Below are positions 8,683-18,172 of a stretch of DNA of 64,000 bases, in pieces. The first letter of the stretch is position 1. Each line of letters opens with the position of its first letter. The DNA lies in assembly GCA_947503345.1 (NCBI GenBank), contig CANNCW010000001.1, forward strand, positions 186,001 through 250,000, in the 5' to 3' direction. The translations under genes were made by a program, and so were the position numbers. Source of the stretch: an uncultured Kangiella sp. (GTDB lineage Bacteria > Pseudomonadota > Gammaproteobacteria > Enterobacterales > Kangiellaceae). The notes beneath the pieces were generated by a model. The model searched no databases. It was given only the letters and a program-made list of their open reading frames with translations, and was not told the origin of the DNA.

Positions 8683-9567
8683 ATGTTAGCCAAGAAAGAG
8701 AAAACCAATTTCAATAAGTTACAAAAGCGACTACGTCGTAATGTTGGTGAAGCCATAGCTGACTTCAATATGGTTGAAGATGGCGATAAGGTCATGGTGT
8801 GCCTTTCAGGTGGTAAGGACTCTTATACCTTGCTTGATATCTTAGTGGGCTTGCAAAAGAGTGCACCGATCGATTTTGAAATAGTAGCCGTGAACCTTGA
8901 CCAAAAGCAGCCCGGTTTCCCAGAACAAGTGCTTCCGAATTACTTGAAATCCATTGAAATTCCTTTCGAGATTATCGAAGAAGATACTTATAGCATTGTC
9001 AAAGAGAAAGTACCGGAAGGAAAAACCACTTGTAGCTTATGTTCTAGGTTAAGGCGAGGCATCATTTATGGCTGGGCTGAACGTAATGGTGTGAACAAAA
9101 TCGCTTTAGGGCACCATCGCGATGACATTATCGAAACCCTATTTTTAAACATGTTCTTCGGTGGCAAGCTTAAATCCATGCCTCCGAAACTCAATAGCGA
9201 CGACGGGAAGCATATTGTGATTCGACCATTGGCTTACGCTAAAGAAAAGGACATAGCTCAATACGCTAAAGCAAAAGAATTTCCAATCATTCCGTGCAAC
9301 CTTTGTGGCTCACAAGAAAACTTGCAACGTCAAAATATTAAAATGATGCTACAAGACTGGGATCGAAAATACCCAGGGCGAATTGAAACTATCTTCAAAG
9401 CTATTACCAATGTGGCGCCATCGCATTTGGCCGATACGGATTTGTTCGACTTCGCTAACTTGCAACAAACATCAGCAGAAGAAGACTTGTTATTTGATTC
9501 CCCTGAATTTGAACAGAGAAAATCGGTTGCCACAGAAGATAACCTCACTATCGTTAATTTATCTTAA
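8683..9567 (+). CDS. ttcA: tRNA 2-thiocytidine(32) synthetase TtcA
   Basis: Cytosolic Fe-S enzyme that thiolates cytidine 32 in certain tRNAs, using ATP to activate the base. At 294 residues it is close to the usual length. The PP-loop ATPase motif SGGKDS is at residues 42-47. The CxxC pair C117/C120 ([12 protein letters not shown]) and C208 in [12 protein letters not shown] are the expected ligands of the [4Fe-4S] cluster. [10 protein letters not shown] follows the family pattern. The gene opens a plus-strand unit and is followed 9 bp later by a thioesterase gene, so the two are probably co-transcribed. A CRP-like box and a consensus -10 element lie upstream. Confidence 0.96.
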   Translation: MLAKKEKTNFNKLQKRLRRNVGEAIADFNMVEDGDKVMVCLSGGKDSYTLLDILVGLQKSAPIDFEIVAVNLDQKQPGFPEQVLPNYLKSIEIPFEIIEEDTYSIVKEKVPEGKTTCSLCSRLRRGIIYGWAERNGVNKIALGHHRDDIIETLFLNMFFGGKLKSMPPKLNSDDGKHIVIRPLAYAKEKDIAQYAKAKEFPIIPCNLCGSQENLQRQNIKMMLQDWDRKYPGRIETIFKAITNVAPSHLADTDLFDFANLQQTSAEEDLLFDSPEFEQRKSVATEDNLTIVNLS

Positions 9568-9576
9568 AAAAACACT

Positions 9577-10035
9577 ATGACATTTGCGGATTTTAAACAG
9601 CAGTTTCCAGTAATCATTGACATTCCAGTAGCTTGGGGTGAGATGGATGCTTTTCAGCACGTAAACAATGCTGTTTATGCACGATATTTTGAGTCAGCTC
9701 GTATTGCTTTCATGCAAGCTATTGGCCTAAACATTGATTTATCCAAAGCCCAAAAAGGTGACAACCCAGTTGGGCCCATCTTAGCTGACTCCTATTGCCG
9801 ATTTCGCCGTCCTGTGACCTACCCTGATACACTTCACGTGGGTTGTCGTATTTCGGAATTACAAGAATACGGTTTTGTCATGGAATACCAAGCCTATAGT
9901 GAGAAACAACAAACCATAGCAACAATCGGTCATAGTCGAATTGTTATGCTCAATTACTTCACCGGCGAGAAAGCGAAGCTTTCACCGGAATTAACTAGCG
10001 CTATCGAACAGCTAGAAAAGCAACGTAACACTTAG
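9577..10035 (+). CDS. acyl-CoA thioesterase, 4HBT hot-dog family (YbgC/FcbC type)
   Basis: 152-residue single hot-dog domain protein. The N-terminal IPVAWGEMDAFQHVNNAVYARYFE matches the 4-hydroxybenzoyl-CoA thioesterase family, in which the Asp (of MDAFQHVNN) is catalytic and the following helix (YFESARIAFM) forms the hot-dog core. It presumably hydrolyses a short or medium acyl-CoA in the cytoplasm, but its substrate cannot be read from the sequence. It lies 9 bp behind ttcA with no terminator between, and 115 bp before the M13 peptidase gene. A functional link with tRNA thiolation is not implied. It is distinct from the thioesterase inside the aryl polyene cluster (26118-26540). Confidence 0.87.
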   Translation: MTFADFKQQFPVIIDIPVAWGEMDAFQHVNNAVYARYFESARIAFMQAIGLNIDLSKAQKGDNPVGPILADSYCRFRRPVTYPDTLHVGCRISELQEYGFVMEYQAYSEKQQTIATIGHSRIVMLNYFTGEKAKLSPELTSAIEQLEKQRNT

Positions 10036-10150
10036 TTACCAATCTAGGTACTCCAAACCTTCCCATTACTGCCTCTTCTGGTAGTATGTTCTGCTGAAAA
10101 CTATTCTTATATTAAATTTCAATAACTTAGGGTAATTAATAGGTAGCATT

Positions 10151-12226
10151 ATGAAAAAGTTTATTGTGAGCGCAGTCTGTTTGGCGGTTTTGGGCGCCTG
10201 TTCAGATGGAGCGAAAAACACTCCGCAAGAGCAAAAAGTTGAGACTAGCGTTGATGTAAAGGCTGAAGCACCTAAAGCTTTGGTATCAGGTATCGACACC
10301 TCAAACTTCGATACAGCCGTTCGTCCTCAAGACGACTTATTCCGTCATGTGAATGGCACTTGGCTTGAAAAGTTTGAAATACCAGCAGATAAATCGAATT
10401 ACAGTTCTTTTACCAAGCTTTCTGAAAAGGCTAAAGACGATGTAAAAATCATTATCGAAGACGCAGCTAAGCAAAACGCGGAAAAAGGTTCCGATGCGCA
10501 AAAAGTTGGCGACCTATATAAAAGCTTTATGGATACTGACAAGATCGAAGCGTTAGGTACACAACCTTTAATGCCAGAGTTTGCGAAAATTGATGCTATC
10601 GATAATATCGATGATTTATCAGAATACTTAGCTTATGCGCAAATGATCTCTAATTCTCCGTTCGGCTTATTTGTTTATGCCGATCCTCGTGATCCTGAAA
10701 CTTATATTACTCAAATGAGCCAAGGCGGTTTAGGTCTTCCAAGTCGCGAAACTTATATTGAAGATAATGAAAAAAGTGCTGAAATTCGTGAAGCTTACAT
10801 TGAGCATATGATAAAAATGTTTGAATTAGTTGGCATGGAAAACCCTGCAGCTAAAGCTGACAGCATTATGAAGTTCGAAACTGAGTTAGCACAAAAACAA
10901 TGGGCTAAGGAAAAGTTAAGAGATCCTGTTGCTCGTTATAACAAAAAATCTATGCAAGAGTTAAAAGCGTTGATGCCAAATATGAATTGGGATGCTTGGA
11001 AAAAAGTTGCCATGTTAGATTCAATGGAGCAAGCCATCATAGGGCAACCTGACTATTTCACAGCTGTTGATGGTATGTTGGAATCCGTTTCTCTTGATGA
11101 TTGGAAAGCTTATTTTAAATGGCATTTGATAACTAACTCGGCTCAATTTCTTAGCCAAGATTTGGCACAAGAAAACTTCCGCTTTTACCAAGGCGTTCTT
11201 AGTGGGGTTGAGCAGCAAGAACCTCGCTGGAAGCGTGGTGTTGGTGTAATTAACGGCGTCCTAGGTGAAGTAGTAGGTAAAATTTACGTTGAAAAACACT
11301 TCAAACCAGAAGCTAAAGCACGCATGACAGAGCTAGTCGAAAACTTACGTAAAGCTTATGGTGAAGGAATCAAAAATCTTGAGTGGATGGGTGAAGACAC
11401 TAAAAAACAAGCGTTGGATAAGCTAGCCAAATTTGATCCAAAGATCGGTTATCCTGATAAGTGGAAAGACTATTCAGAGCTTGAGATTGATGCTAACGAC
11501 TTAGCAGGTAATATGCTTCGCGCAACTATGGTTACCGTTAAGCAAAATCGCGAAAAGCTAGGTCAACCGATTGATAAAACCCAATGGTTTATGACACCGC
11601 AAACGGTAAATGCTTATTACAATCCTGTGATGAACGAAATCGTTTTCCCAGCGGCAATCTTACAGCCTCCATTCTTTAATTTAGAAGCCGATGACGCAGT
11701 AAATTATGGTGGTATTGGCGCGGTAATCGGTCACGAAATGGGCCACGGTTTTGATGATTCTGGTTCTCAGTTTGATGGCGATGGTAAATTGCGTAACTGG
11801 TGGACCGATGCAGATCGTGCCGAATTTGAAAAGCGTGCCGACAAGTTAGTAGCTCAATACAATAACTTCACAGTTTTAGATGATGTCCATGTGAATGGTC
11901 AGTTTACTTTAGGTGAAAATATTGGTGATTTAGGCGGTTTAACCATTGCTTATAAAGCTTATCAATTATCAAAAGAAGGCAAAGAGGCTCCAGTAATCGA
12001 CGGCATTACTGGCGACCAACGTGTTTTCTACGGTTGGGCACAAGTTTGGGCACGTAAATACCGCGATGCTGAATTACGTAAACGCATTAAAACTGATTCG
12101 CACTCGCCAGCGGAATTCCGTGCCAATGGTACGGTAATGAACATGGTTGAATTCCATGAAGCGTTTGGTGTGAAGCCAACGGATAAGATGTATAAAGCGC
12201 CTGAAGAACGCGTTAAGATTTGGTAA
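10151..12226 (+). CDS. M13 family zinc metallopeptidase (PepO/neprilysin-like), lipoprotein
   Basis: 691-residue neprilysin-type endopeptidase, probably anchored in the periplasm as a lipoprotein: the N-terminus MKKFIVSAVCLAVLGACSDG has a lipobox with Cys17. The catalytic zinc site is complete: HEMGH at residues 528-532 and the third ligand Glu589 in GENIGDLGG. The substrate-binding NAYYNPVMNEIVFPAAILQP stretch precedes the zinc site. The C-terminus ends in the family's conserved Trp (VKIW). M13 enzymes cleave small peptides, so a role in periplasmic peptide turnover is likely. An AGGT ribosome-binding site precedes the ATG, and a strong palindromic terminator lies 22 bp behind the stop. Confidence 0.95.
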   Translation: MKKFIVSAVCLAVLGACSDGAKNTPQEQKVETSVDVKAEAPKALVSGIDTSNFDTAVRPQDDLFRHVNGTWLEKFEIPADKSNYSSFTKLSEKAKDDVKIIIEDAAKQNAEKGSDAQKVGDLYKSFMDTDKIEALGTQPLMPEFAKIDAIDNIDDLSEYLAYAQMISNSPFGLFVYADPRDPETYITQMSQGGLGLPSRETYIEDNEKSAEIREAYIEHMIKMFELVGMENPAAKADSIMKFETELAQKQWAKEKLRDPVARYNKKSMQELKALMPNMNWDAWKKVAMLDSMEQAIIGQPDYFTAVDGMLESVSLDDWKAYFKWHLITNSAQFLSQDLAQENFRFYQGVLSGVEQQEPRWKRGVGVINGVLGEVVGKIYVEKHFKPEAKARMTELVENLRKAYGEGIKNLEWMGEDTKKQALDKLAKFDPKIGYPDKWKDYSELEIDANDLAGNMLRATMVTVKQNREKLGQPIDKTQWFMTPQTVNAYYNPVMNEIVFPAAILQPPFFNLEADDAVNYGGIGAVIGHEMGHGFDDSGSQFDGDGKLRNWWTDADRAEFEKRADKLVAQYNNFTVLDDVHVNGQFTLGENIGDLGGLTIAYKAYQLSKEGKEAPVIDGITGDQRVFYGWAQVWARKYRDAELRKRIKTDSHSPAEFRANGTVMNMVEFHEAFGVKPTDKMYKAPEERVKIW

Positions 12227-12248
12227 TCAATCCAAAGCTCTAAAAACT

Positions 12249-12275
12249 AAGGCCTGCAATTGCAGGCCTTTTTTA
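12249..12275. terminator. bidirectional intrinsic terminator
   Basis: A perfect 22-bp palindrome (12249-12270, GC-rich core GGCCTGCA) is followed by TTTTATT on the plus strand. On the minus strand it is followed, after a short gap, by TTTTT. It lies between the convergent M13 peptidase gene and the sugar-dehydrogenase-like gene and can serve both. Confidence 0.9.
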
Positions 12276-13385
12276 TTACTTTGAAGGTTTGTTATAGGAC
12301 ACTCGGTAGATTATACTAAATCCATCATCGGAAATTAACACAGAACCATCAGGCAGAGTTAGTAAGTCAACCGGCCTTCCCAATACCTCCTCTCCTTCTA
12401 GCCAACCAGTCACAAAATCAGTTTGAGAAACCACATTACGATCTTCATCTAACTGCATATTGACGATTTTATAACCGACTTTCTTAGAACGATTCCAAGA
12501 GCCATGTTGTGCCACAAAGATAGAGTTTTTGTATTCTTCGGGAAACTGCTCCCCTTGATAAAACATCATGCCCAATGGTGCAACGTGCGCTTGATATTCC
12601 CACTGGGGTTCAACAAATTCTGTATTGCCTCTAGCCTTTTTAAAGCCTTGATAAAACTTTGGATCATTAATGGACTTGCCATGAACAAAGGGAAAACCAA
12701 AAAACTGGCCACTCTTTGTCACCTTATTCAATTCACATGGCGGTGTATCATCCCCCATCCAATCCCGCCCATTATCGGTAAACCACAATTCATTGGTGAC
12801 AGGATCCCAATCAAAGCCGACGCTATTGCGAACACCTTCTGCAATATATTCTTTCTCACCAGTTTCTAAATCCACAGCAATAATAGTGCCAAAACGTCTG
12901 TCTTCGGATAGACACACATTACACGGGACACCGATTGGAATATAAAGTCTGCCGTCGGGTCCAAAATCCGTAAACTTCCAACCATGGTGACTCTTGTCAG
13001 GCAAGTCTGAATAAATCACTTCCGCTTTGGGCTTTTTATCGTAATTTTTATCAATGTCTTTAATTCGAATGACTTGATGAACCTCAGCAATATAAAGATC
13101 GCCATCTTTATAAGTTAAGCCACTTGGCATATTCAAATTTTCAAGGATTAGTACGGTTTTGTCAGCCTTAAAATCGCCATCCGTATCAATGACGGCATGA
13201 ACTTTGCCTTGCCTTCTTGAGCCGACATAGATAATGCCAGAGTCGGACAATGCCATTTGACGCGCGCCTTCTACTTCATCCGCAAACACTTCAATGCTAA
13301 AGCCCTCAGGAGCGATTGCCGCCTGTAAAAGCGTCAATGGTTGGTAAAGTAACGAAAAAACTAATAACTGTAGCAATATTTTCAT
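12276..13385 (-). CDS. PQQ-type sugar (sorbosone) dehydrogenase-like beta-propeller, exported
   Basis: 369-residue protein with a signal peptide (about residues 1-23, ending near LQAAIA), so periplasmic. The mature part starts APEGFSIEVFADEVEGARQM and continues with NMPSGLTYKDGDLYIAEV, TDFGPDGRLYIPIG, WDPVTNELWFTDNGRDWMGDD and HGSWNRSKKVGYKI. These are the blade motifs of the soluble glucose/L-sorbosone dehydrogenase (PQQ-binding) beta-propeller family. No CxxCH heme motif is present, although a CNVC pair occurs. Whether it binds PQQ or oxidises a sugar cannot be told from this. It is a single gene, divergent from the TPR protein gene across 75 bp. Confidence 0.85.
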   Translation of the reverse strand: MKILLQLLVFSLLYQPLTLLQAAIAPEGFSIEVFADEVEGARQMALSDSGIIYVGSRRQGKVHAVIDTDGDFKADKTVLILENLNMPSGLTYKDGDLYIAEVHQVIRIKDIDKNYDKKPKAEVIYSDLPDKSHHGWKFTDFGPDGRLYIPIGVPCNVCLSEDRRFGTIIAVDLETGEKEYIAEGVRNSVGFDWDPVTNELWFTDNGRDWMGDDTPPCELNKVTKSGQFFGFPFVHGKSINDPKFYQGFKKARGNTEFVEPQWEYQAHVAPLGMMFYQGEQFPEEYKNSIFVAQHGSWNRSKKVGYKIVNMQLDEDRNVVSQTDFVTGWLEGEEVLGRPVDLLTLPDGSVLISDDGFSIIYRVSYNKPSK

Positions 13386-13460
13386 ATATCTTGTTTGACC
13401 CTATTCAATAAAGACCTTAGTATCTAAACTAGCATAATACTTAACAAAAAAGATGAACAA

Positions 13461-15761
13461 ATGTCGGAAAACACAGGTTTTTTCTCAAAAATACTAGAAA
13501 GACGAATCCCACAATTTTTGGGGATTTTCCTAGCCGGTAGCTGGACTGCTTTAGAATTTACCAGCTGGGCGGTAGAGCGCTACTCACTTTCTCCAAACTG
13601 GGAGGAAGTGTTAGTCGTTTGTCTATTGCTTTGTTTACCTCTAATTTTAGTATTAGCATGGCATCACGGTGCTCCTGGCAAACAAAAGTGGACTCTTTTT
13701 GAGAAATTCTTTATTCCAATTTATTTGTTATTTATTCCTCTAGCTTTGCATCACATCTACAAAGATGTAGAACTTGGTAAGACCATTGAAATGGTGATGG
13801 TTGAAGATGAATCGGGAAAAATGCAGGAACGAGAAGTTGCGAAGCAAGAGTATCTAAAGTCCATATTAATTTATCCTCTGAAAAATATAAGTGGTAGCCC
13901 AGACCTAGATTACTTAGCTGCAGGAACCTCCGAGGTTCTAAAGCGTGATTTACAACAGAATAATTTTTTCTCAATATTAGATTTAGAAACATCTATTAAT
14001 GGGCTCAAGAATGCTGGACAAACATATAAAAATATTCCGCTATCTTTTCAAATCAATTATGCCAAGGAAAGAGCTAGAAAATATTTAGTTAATGGAAGTC
14101 TAAATAAAGTAGAAAATCAGTACCAAATTTCTTTAGACCTATACAGTACAAATACTGGTAGAAAAGTTACTAATTTTAAAGCAAGTAATACTAATTATTT
14201 TTATGCAATAGATGAATTAACCATCGCGCTCAATGATCATTTTTTCAAAGGCATTTCTGAATATACCGATCTTCCAATCGAAGACTTATATACCTCTAAT
14301 TGGCAAGCATTCGAAAGTTATACAAAAGCCAGACTAGTTACTTTCTTCGGCGACACTCCTCAAGAGGCAGTGCCTTTGTTTAAAGAAGCAATTAAGACAG
14401 ATCCTACTTTCTCTATGGCATCATTTGCTTATGCTTTATATACGGTCAACCAATCCAAAATTATTGAAGCAAGAGAGTACATAAGTAAAGCTCAAAAGAA
14501 TCAAGATTATCGTCTCACAGAGCGCGAGCGCTTTACTCTTAATACGATACACTATTTTTTATCACAGCAACGAGAAAAAGCATTTGCGGTATTAGATCAA
14601 TGGAACCTTTTGTATCCAAACGACTGGCAAGCTTATTTTTTCCGAGCTCAATTTGCTGGCTTTGGTGAAAACAATCTCAAAGTTGCTACAGAAAACTTTA
14701 AAAAAGTAATTGAGCTTGATCCTTCCCAACATGCACTGTGGGATGTAATTGGTGACATGTACAATCAGGCTGGAATGTATGATGAAGCACTTGACGCCTA
14801 TGAAAAATATATCCAATCAAACCCCAACAACCCCGTAGCTTATAAAAACCTGGGGGATCTTTATATTAAAAGTGGCAAGTTCGACTCAGTTTTAAACAAC
14901 TATCAGAAGGCTTTAAGTATCGAACCGAACAATCCTAACGTATTAGCAAATTTGGCTAACGCATATGCTAGAATTGGTGAATTTGAGAAAGCTGAAACTA
15001 ATTACTTACTTGCAATACAAAAAAGCAATATATCCAATGATATTAGCAATAAAAAAATTCAAATAGCCCGTTTTTATTGGAGTTATGGTAAGCGCAAATC
15101 AGCCGTTAAATTCCTGCGAGAAGCATTCGTACAATTTGCAGAAACAAACTCTGTTGAACGAGCACTACAGCAAGAAGCTTTATTTGCATGGCAATATTAT
15201 CTAGCTGGTGAGCAAGAACTAGCATTAGAGGTTATTGATAAAGCGCTAAAAATACTTGAAGGCAGTAATGAAGATATACTGTTAATCAACACACGCATTG
15301 CACAAGCAATGTTATTGAACCTTACAAATCAGCCTGAAAAGGCTTTATCAATGTACGATGAAATGCTAAAGGTTGGTGGGAGTTACTCAGCAGCCAATGC
15401 TAATGTTATTAATCATTATAAAGGTCAAAGTTTATTTTACGCAGAGCAATATCCCGAAGCTATAGAAGCTTTTTTGCCTATTCATCAAACCTTTCCTGAT
15501 CGTTTCCAATTTATGGAATGGTTAGCAAAAGCTTATTTTGCAAATGATCAGCTACAAGAGGCAAGCAAACTTTACCAACGACTATTATCACTCGCTCCTG
15601 CCTATCCCAATTTTAATCTAGGTATGGCCAAGGTATTAATTGCTTCTGGCAATACTTCTGAAGCCAAAGGCTATGTAGAAAAAGCATTGAAGGCCTGGGG
15701 AAAGGCTGAAATGGAGTTTGAAGAATTAACTGAAGCAAGAAAATTGCTAGCTTCAATCTAA
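13461..15761 (+). CDS. membrane-anchored TolB-like/TPR repeat protein
   Basis: 766-residue protein with three parts. The first ~105 residues hold hydrophobic segments (IPQFLGIFLAGSWTALEF; VLVVCLLLCLPLILVLAW; FIPIYLLFIPLALHHIY) that anchor it in the inner membrane. Residues ~130-250 form a TolB/FlgO-like alpha/beta domain (ILIYPLKNISGSPDLDYLAA). The rest is a long array of tetratricopeptide repeats (for example ALWDVIGDMYNQAGMYDEAL, VAYKNLGDLYIKSGKFDSVL, NVLANLANAYARIGEFEKAE). The same N-terminal layout is seen in TPR proteins linked to class III adenylate cyclase or winged-helix domains, but no cyclase or DNA-binding domain is visible here. A scaffold or signalling role is inferred. A terminator follows. 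Confidence 0.8.
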   Translation: MSENTGFFSKILERRIPQFLGIFLAGSWTALEFTSWAVERYSLSPNWEEVLVVCLLLCLPLILVLAWHHGAPGKQKWTLFEKFFIPIYLLFIPLALHHIYKDVELGKTIEMVMVEDESGKMQEREVAKQEYLKSILIYPLKNISGSPDLDYLAAGTSEVLKRDLQQNNFFSILDLETSINGLKNAGQTYKNIPLSFQINYAKERARKYLVNGSLNKVENQYQISLDLYSTNTGRKVTNFKASNTNYFYAIDELTIALNDHFFKGISEYTDLPIEDLYTSNWQAFESYTKARLVTFFGDTPQEAVPLFKEAIKTDPTFSMASFAYALYTVNQSKIIEAREYISKAQKNQDYRLTERERFTLNTIHYFLSQQREKAFAVLDQWNLLYPNDWQAYFFRAQFAGFGENNLKVATENFKKVIELDPSQHALWDVIGDMYNQAGMYDEALDAYEKYIQSNPNNPVAYKNLGDLYIKSGKFDSVLNNYQKALSIEPNNPNVLANLANAYARIGEFEKAETNYLLAIQKSNISNDISNKKIQIARFYWSYGKRKSAVKFLREAFVQFAETNSVERALQQEALFAWQYYLAGEQELALEVIDKALKILEGSNEDILLINTRIAQAMLLNLTNQPEKALSMYDEMLKVGGSYSAANANVINHYKGQSLFYAEQYPEAIEAFLPIHQTFPDRFQFMEWLAKAYFANDQLQEASKLYQRLLSLAPAYPNFNLGMAKVLIASGNTSEAKGYVEKALKAWGKAEMEFEELTEARKLLASI

Positions 15762-15781
15762 AGTTTTTACTCTTACTAAAT

Positions 15782-15806
15782 AAAAAGGCGCTTTAAGCGC
15801 CTTTTT
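15782..15806. terminator. bidirectional intrinsic terminator
   Basis: A 25-nt inverted repeat (arms AAAAAGGCGCTT and its complement around one T) gives a GC-rich stem with A- and T-tails on both sides. It lies between the convergent TPR-protein and dipeptidyl-peptidase genes. Its sequence is the exact reverse complement of the core of the terminator at 19085-19111. Confidence 0.9.
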
Positions 15807-15821
15807 ATTTCTATCACCTCA

Positions 15822-18044
15822 TTACTTCAAATGTTTTTCAAAGTAATCCGATATTGTATTAAATACGTGGGTTCTGGTTTTCTTACCCCATATCGAATGC
15901 TTTGAGCCAGGGTAATTCATTTGATCAAATGGCTTGTTAGCATCCTGCAGAGCTTTGTATAACTTAGTGCTATTGGTGAATAATACATTATCATCGGCCA
16001 TTCCATGTATCACCATCATGTTACCTTTTAAGCCATCCAAATAAGGGAAAACATTTGAGGCTTCATAGCCTTCTTTATTATTTTTAGGATGGTCTAAATA
16101 GCGCTCTGTATAATGCGTATCGTACAAGTACCAATCGGTTACTGGTGCAACTGAAACCCCAACTTTAAATATTTCAGGATTTTTGAACATCGCCATAATA
16201 GTCATGTAACCACCATAACTCCAACCGAACATACCAATTTTATCTTTATCCACATAAGGTAATGAAGTTAAGTATTCAACGCCTTTAACTTGATCCACTA
16301 ATTCAATATCGCCTAGCTTACGATAAATAGGATCTTCAAACTTTTTACCACGATTCCATGAGCCGCGATTATCTAATGAAAAAATAATAAAGCCTTTGCT
16401 CGCCATCAAATGGTGCCAATAAGTATTGCGAGCGCCCCATGTGTTTCGCACTCTTTGGGCATGAGGCCCGCCATAAACATCAACAATCACTGGATACTTT
16501 TTATTAGCATCAAAAGGAACAGGCTTATAAATACGATATTGCATTTCTTGCCCATCTTCCGCCTTGATAGTGCCAAACTCAGGCTTAGATGCATTTTGAT
16601 AATATCCGTAATAAGGATGGGTTTTATCCAATTTATTTTCTTCCAGCCAAGTTATTAAATCACCATTGGCTTTACGCAAACTCACTTGCGACGGCTGTTC
16701 CGTTGAAGAAAAATAATCTACGAACACATCCATAGATTTGGCAAAACTTACAGAATGGACACCATTACCTGAAGTAATCTGCTTGATGTGACCACCCTCT
16801 AATGGCACAGAATATAACTGCTGTTCTAATGGAGAACCTTTATTGGCATCAAAATATACCAAACCTTTCTTTTCATCGATTCCATACACATTATCGACAA
16901 CCCAGTCTCCACTGGTTAGTTGGCGAACTAAGTTACCATTTAAATCATAAAGATAAATATGTCGGAAGCCATCTCGTTCAGAAGTCCAAACAAATTGATT
17001 CGTCTTTTTTAAGAATCGAAGATCTTTAGTTAAATTAAGCCAGGTAGTTGCAGTTTCAGTTAAAGCCACTTGATAGTTACCAGATTTAACATCAGCAAAT
17101 CTTAGCTCTAATGTCTTTTGATCACGGCTTTGCCATTGATATGAAAGCGTTTCAGAATCTGTTAACCAATTCACTCTAGGGATATAAATATCACTTTCTT
17201 TGCCAGTATCCACCCAGTTAGTTTTATTGGTATCTAAATCTAACACCGCTAACTTAATAGTAACGTTATTAGTCCCCGTACTCGGATAACGCTGTTCAAA
17301 TACCTCAAAATCTTCAGCATTAATTTCGTAACGTTTTTCAATATTCACTGGCGATTCATCAACTTGCAAATAAGCAATCTTCTTAGAGTCTGGCGACCAC
17401 CAATAGCCCGTTAAGCGACCCATTTCTTCTTGCGCTACAAATTCTGCCATACCGTTTTTAATAGTATCTTTACCATCAAAAGTCAGCTGGGTTTCTTTGC
17501 CAGTTTTTACATTCACCATATAAATATTCTGGTTGCGAATAAAAGATACGTAATCACCATTAGGAGATAACTTAATATCGGTTTCGTACTCCTCTGTCTT
17601 CGTCAACTGCTTGGTAGCTTTGTCTGAAGGCTTGGATAAATCATAGGCAAAAATATCGCCACCTAATGGGAATAACAAAGTCTTACTATCATCGCCCCAA
17701 TAATAACTAATAATCCCTTTTGCGAATAAACGCATACGCTCACGACGCGCTTTTTCTTCATCAGAAAGATTTTCTTCGCCAGGCATTAAATCTCGTGAAT
17801 CCACCAACATACGAGACTTTTTATCTTTCAGGTTGTATTCCCATAAATCCAAACGCTCTTGCTCATCTTCTTTGCCTTTCAGATAAGTCACTCGCGAGCC
17901 ATCCGGCGATAATTTCACCGAGCGAGGCGCAGGACCATCAAGCGATGGATCGGAATAAATTCGTTCAACGGTTAGTTCATCTGCTTGCACGCTAGTTGCC
18001 ATAGTCAAAGCTCCTAACAAAATACTAGTTATCATTGTTTTCAT
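15822..18044 (-). CDS. prolyl dipeptidyl peptidase IV (S9B family), exported
   Basis: 740-residue serine peptidase that removes X-Pro or X-Ala dipeptides from peptide N-termini. A signal peptide (residues 1-21, MKTMITSILLGALTMATSVQA) sends it to the periplasm. An eight-bladed propeller fills the first two thirds and contains the DPP-IV double-Glu motif (EFVAQEEMGRLTGYWWSPDS), which binds the substrate N-terminus. The C-terminal alpha/beta hydrolase has the complete triad: Ser609 in GWSYGGY, Asp684 in MADDNVLF and His716 in SKHSIWG. With the nearby M13 peptidase and the POT transporter, it suggests a peptide-scavenging lifestyle. It is a single gene, divergent from the EamA transporter gene. 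Confidence 0.96.
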   Translation of the reverse strand: MKTMITSILLGALTMATSVQADELTVERIYSDPSLDGPAPRSVKLSPDGSRVTYLKGKEDEQERLDLWEYNLKDKKSRMLVDSRDLMPGEENLSDEEKARRERMRLFAKGIISYYWGDDSKTLLFPLGGDIFAYDLSKPSDKATKQLTKTEEYETDIKLSPNGDYVSFIRNQNIYMVNVKTGKETQLTFDGKDTIKNGMAEFVAQEEMGRLTGYWWSPDSKKIAYLQVDESPVNIEKRYEINAEDFEVFEQRYPSTGTNNVTIKLAVLDLDTNKTNWVDTGKESDIYIPRVNWLTDSETLSYQWQSRDQKTLELRFADVKSGNYQVALTETATTWLNLTKDLRFLKKTNQFVWTSERDGFRHIYLYDLNGNLVRQLTSGDWVVDNVYGIDEKKGLVYFDANKGSPLEQQLYSVPLEGGHIKQITSGNGVHSVSFAKSMDVFVDYFSSTEQPSQVSLRKANGDLITWLEENKLDKTHPYYGYYQNASKPEFGTIKAEDGQEMQYRIYKPVPFDANKKYPVIVDVYGGPHAQRVRNTWGARNTYWHHLMASKGFIIFSLDNRGSWNRGKKFEDPIYRKLGDIELVDQVKGVEYLTSLPYVDKDKIGMFGWSYGGYMTIMAMFKNPEIFKVGVSVAPVTDWYLYDTHYTERYLDHPKNNKEGYEASNVFPYLDGLKGNMMVIHGMADDNVLFTNSTKLYKALQDANKPFDQMNYPGSKHSIWGKKTRTHVFNTISDYFEKHLK

Positions 18045-18172
18045 AAGTTACACCCATAAATTTTGTGCCCTCATCATAGAAGTTATAGCGTCGATATTCA
18101 ATGCCATAAATGGCTAGTCAACAATAGTGTTTTGGTTGATAATCAACTCTCTCTTATAGCTTGAGTATTCTT

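Noticed and set aside
9330..9580. Short ORFs on both strands at the 3' end of ttcA
   Set aside because: Shadow frames within a confidently assigned gene.
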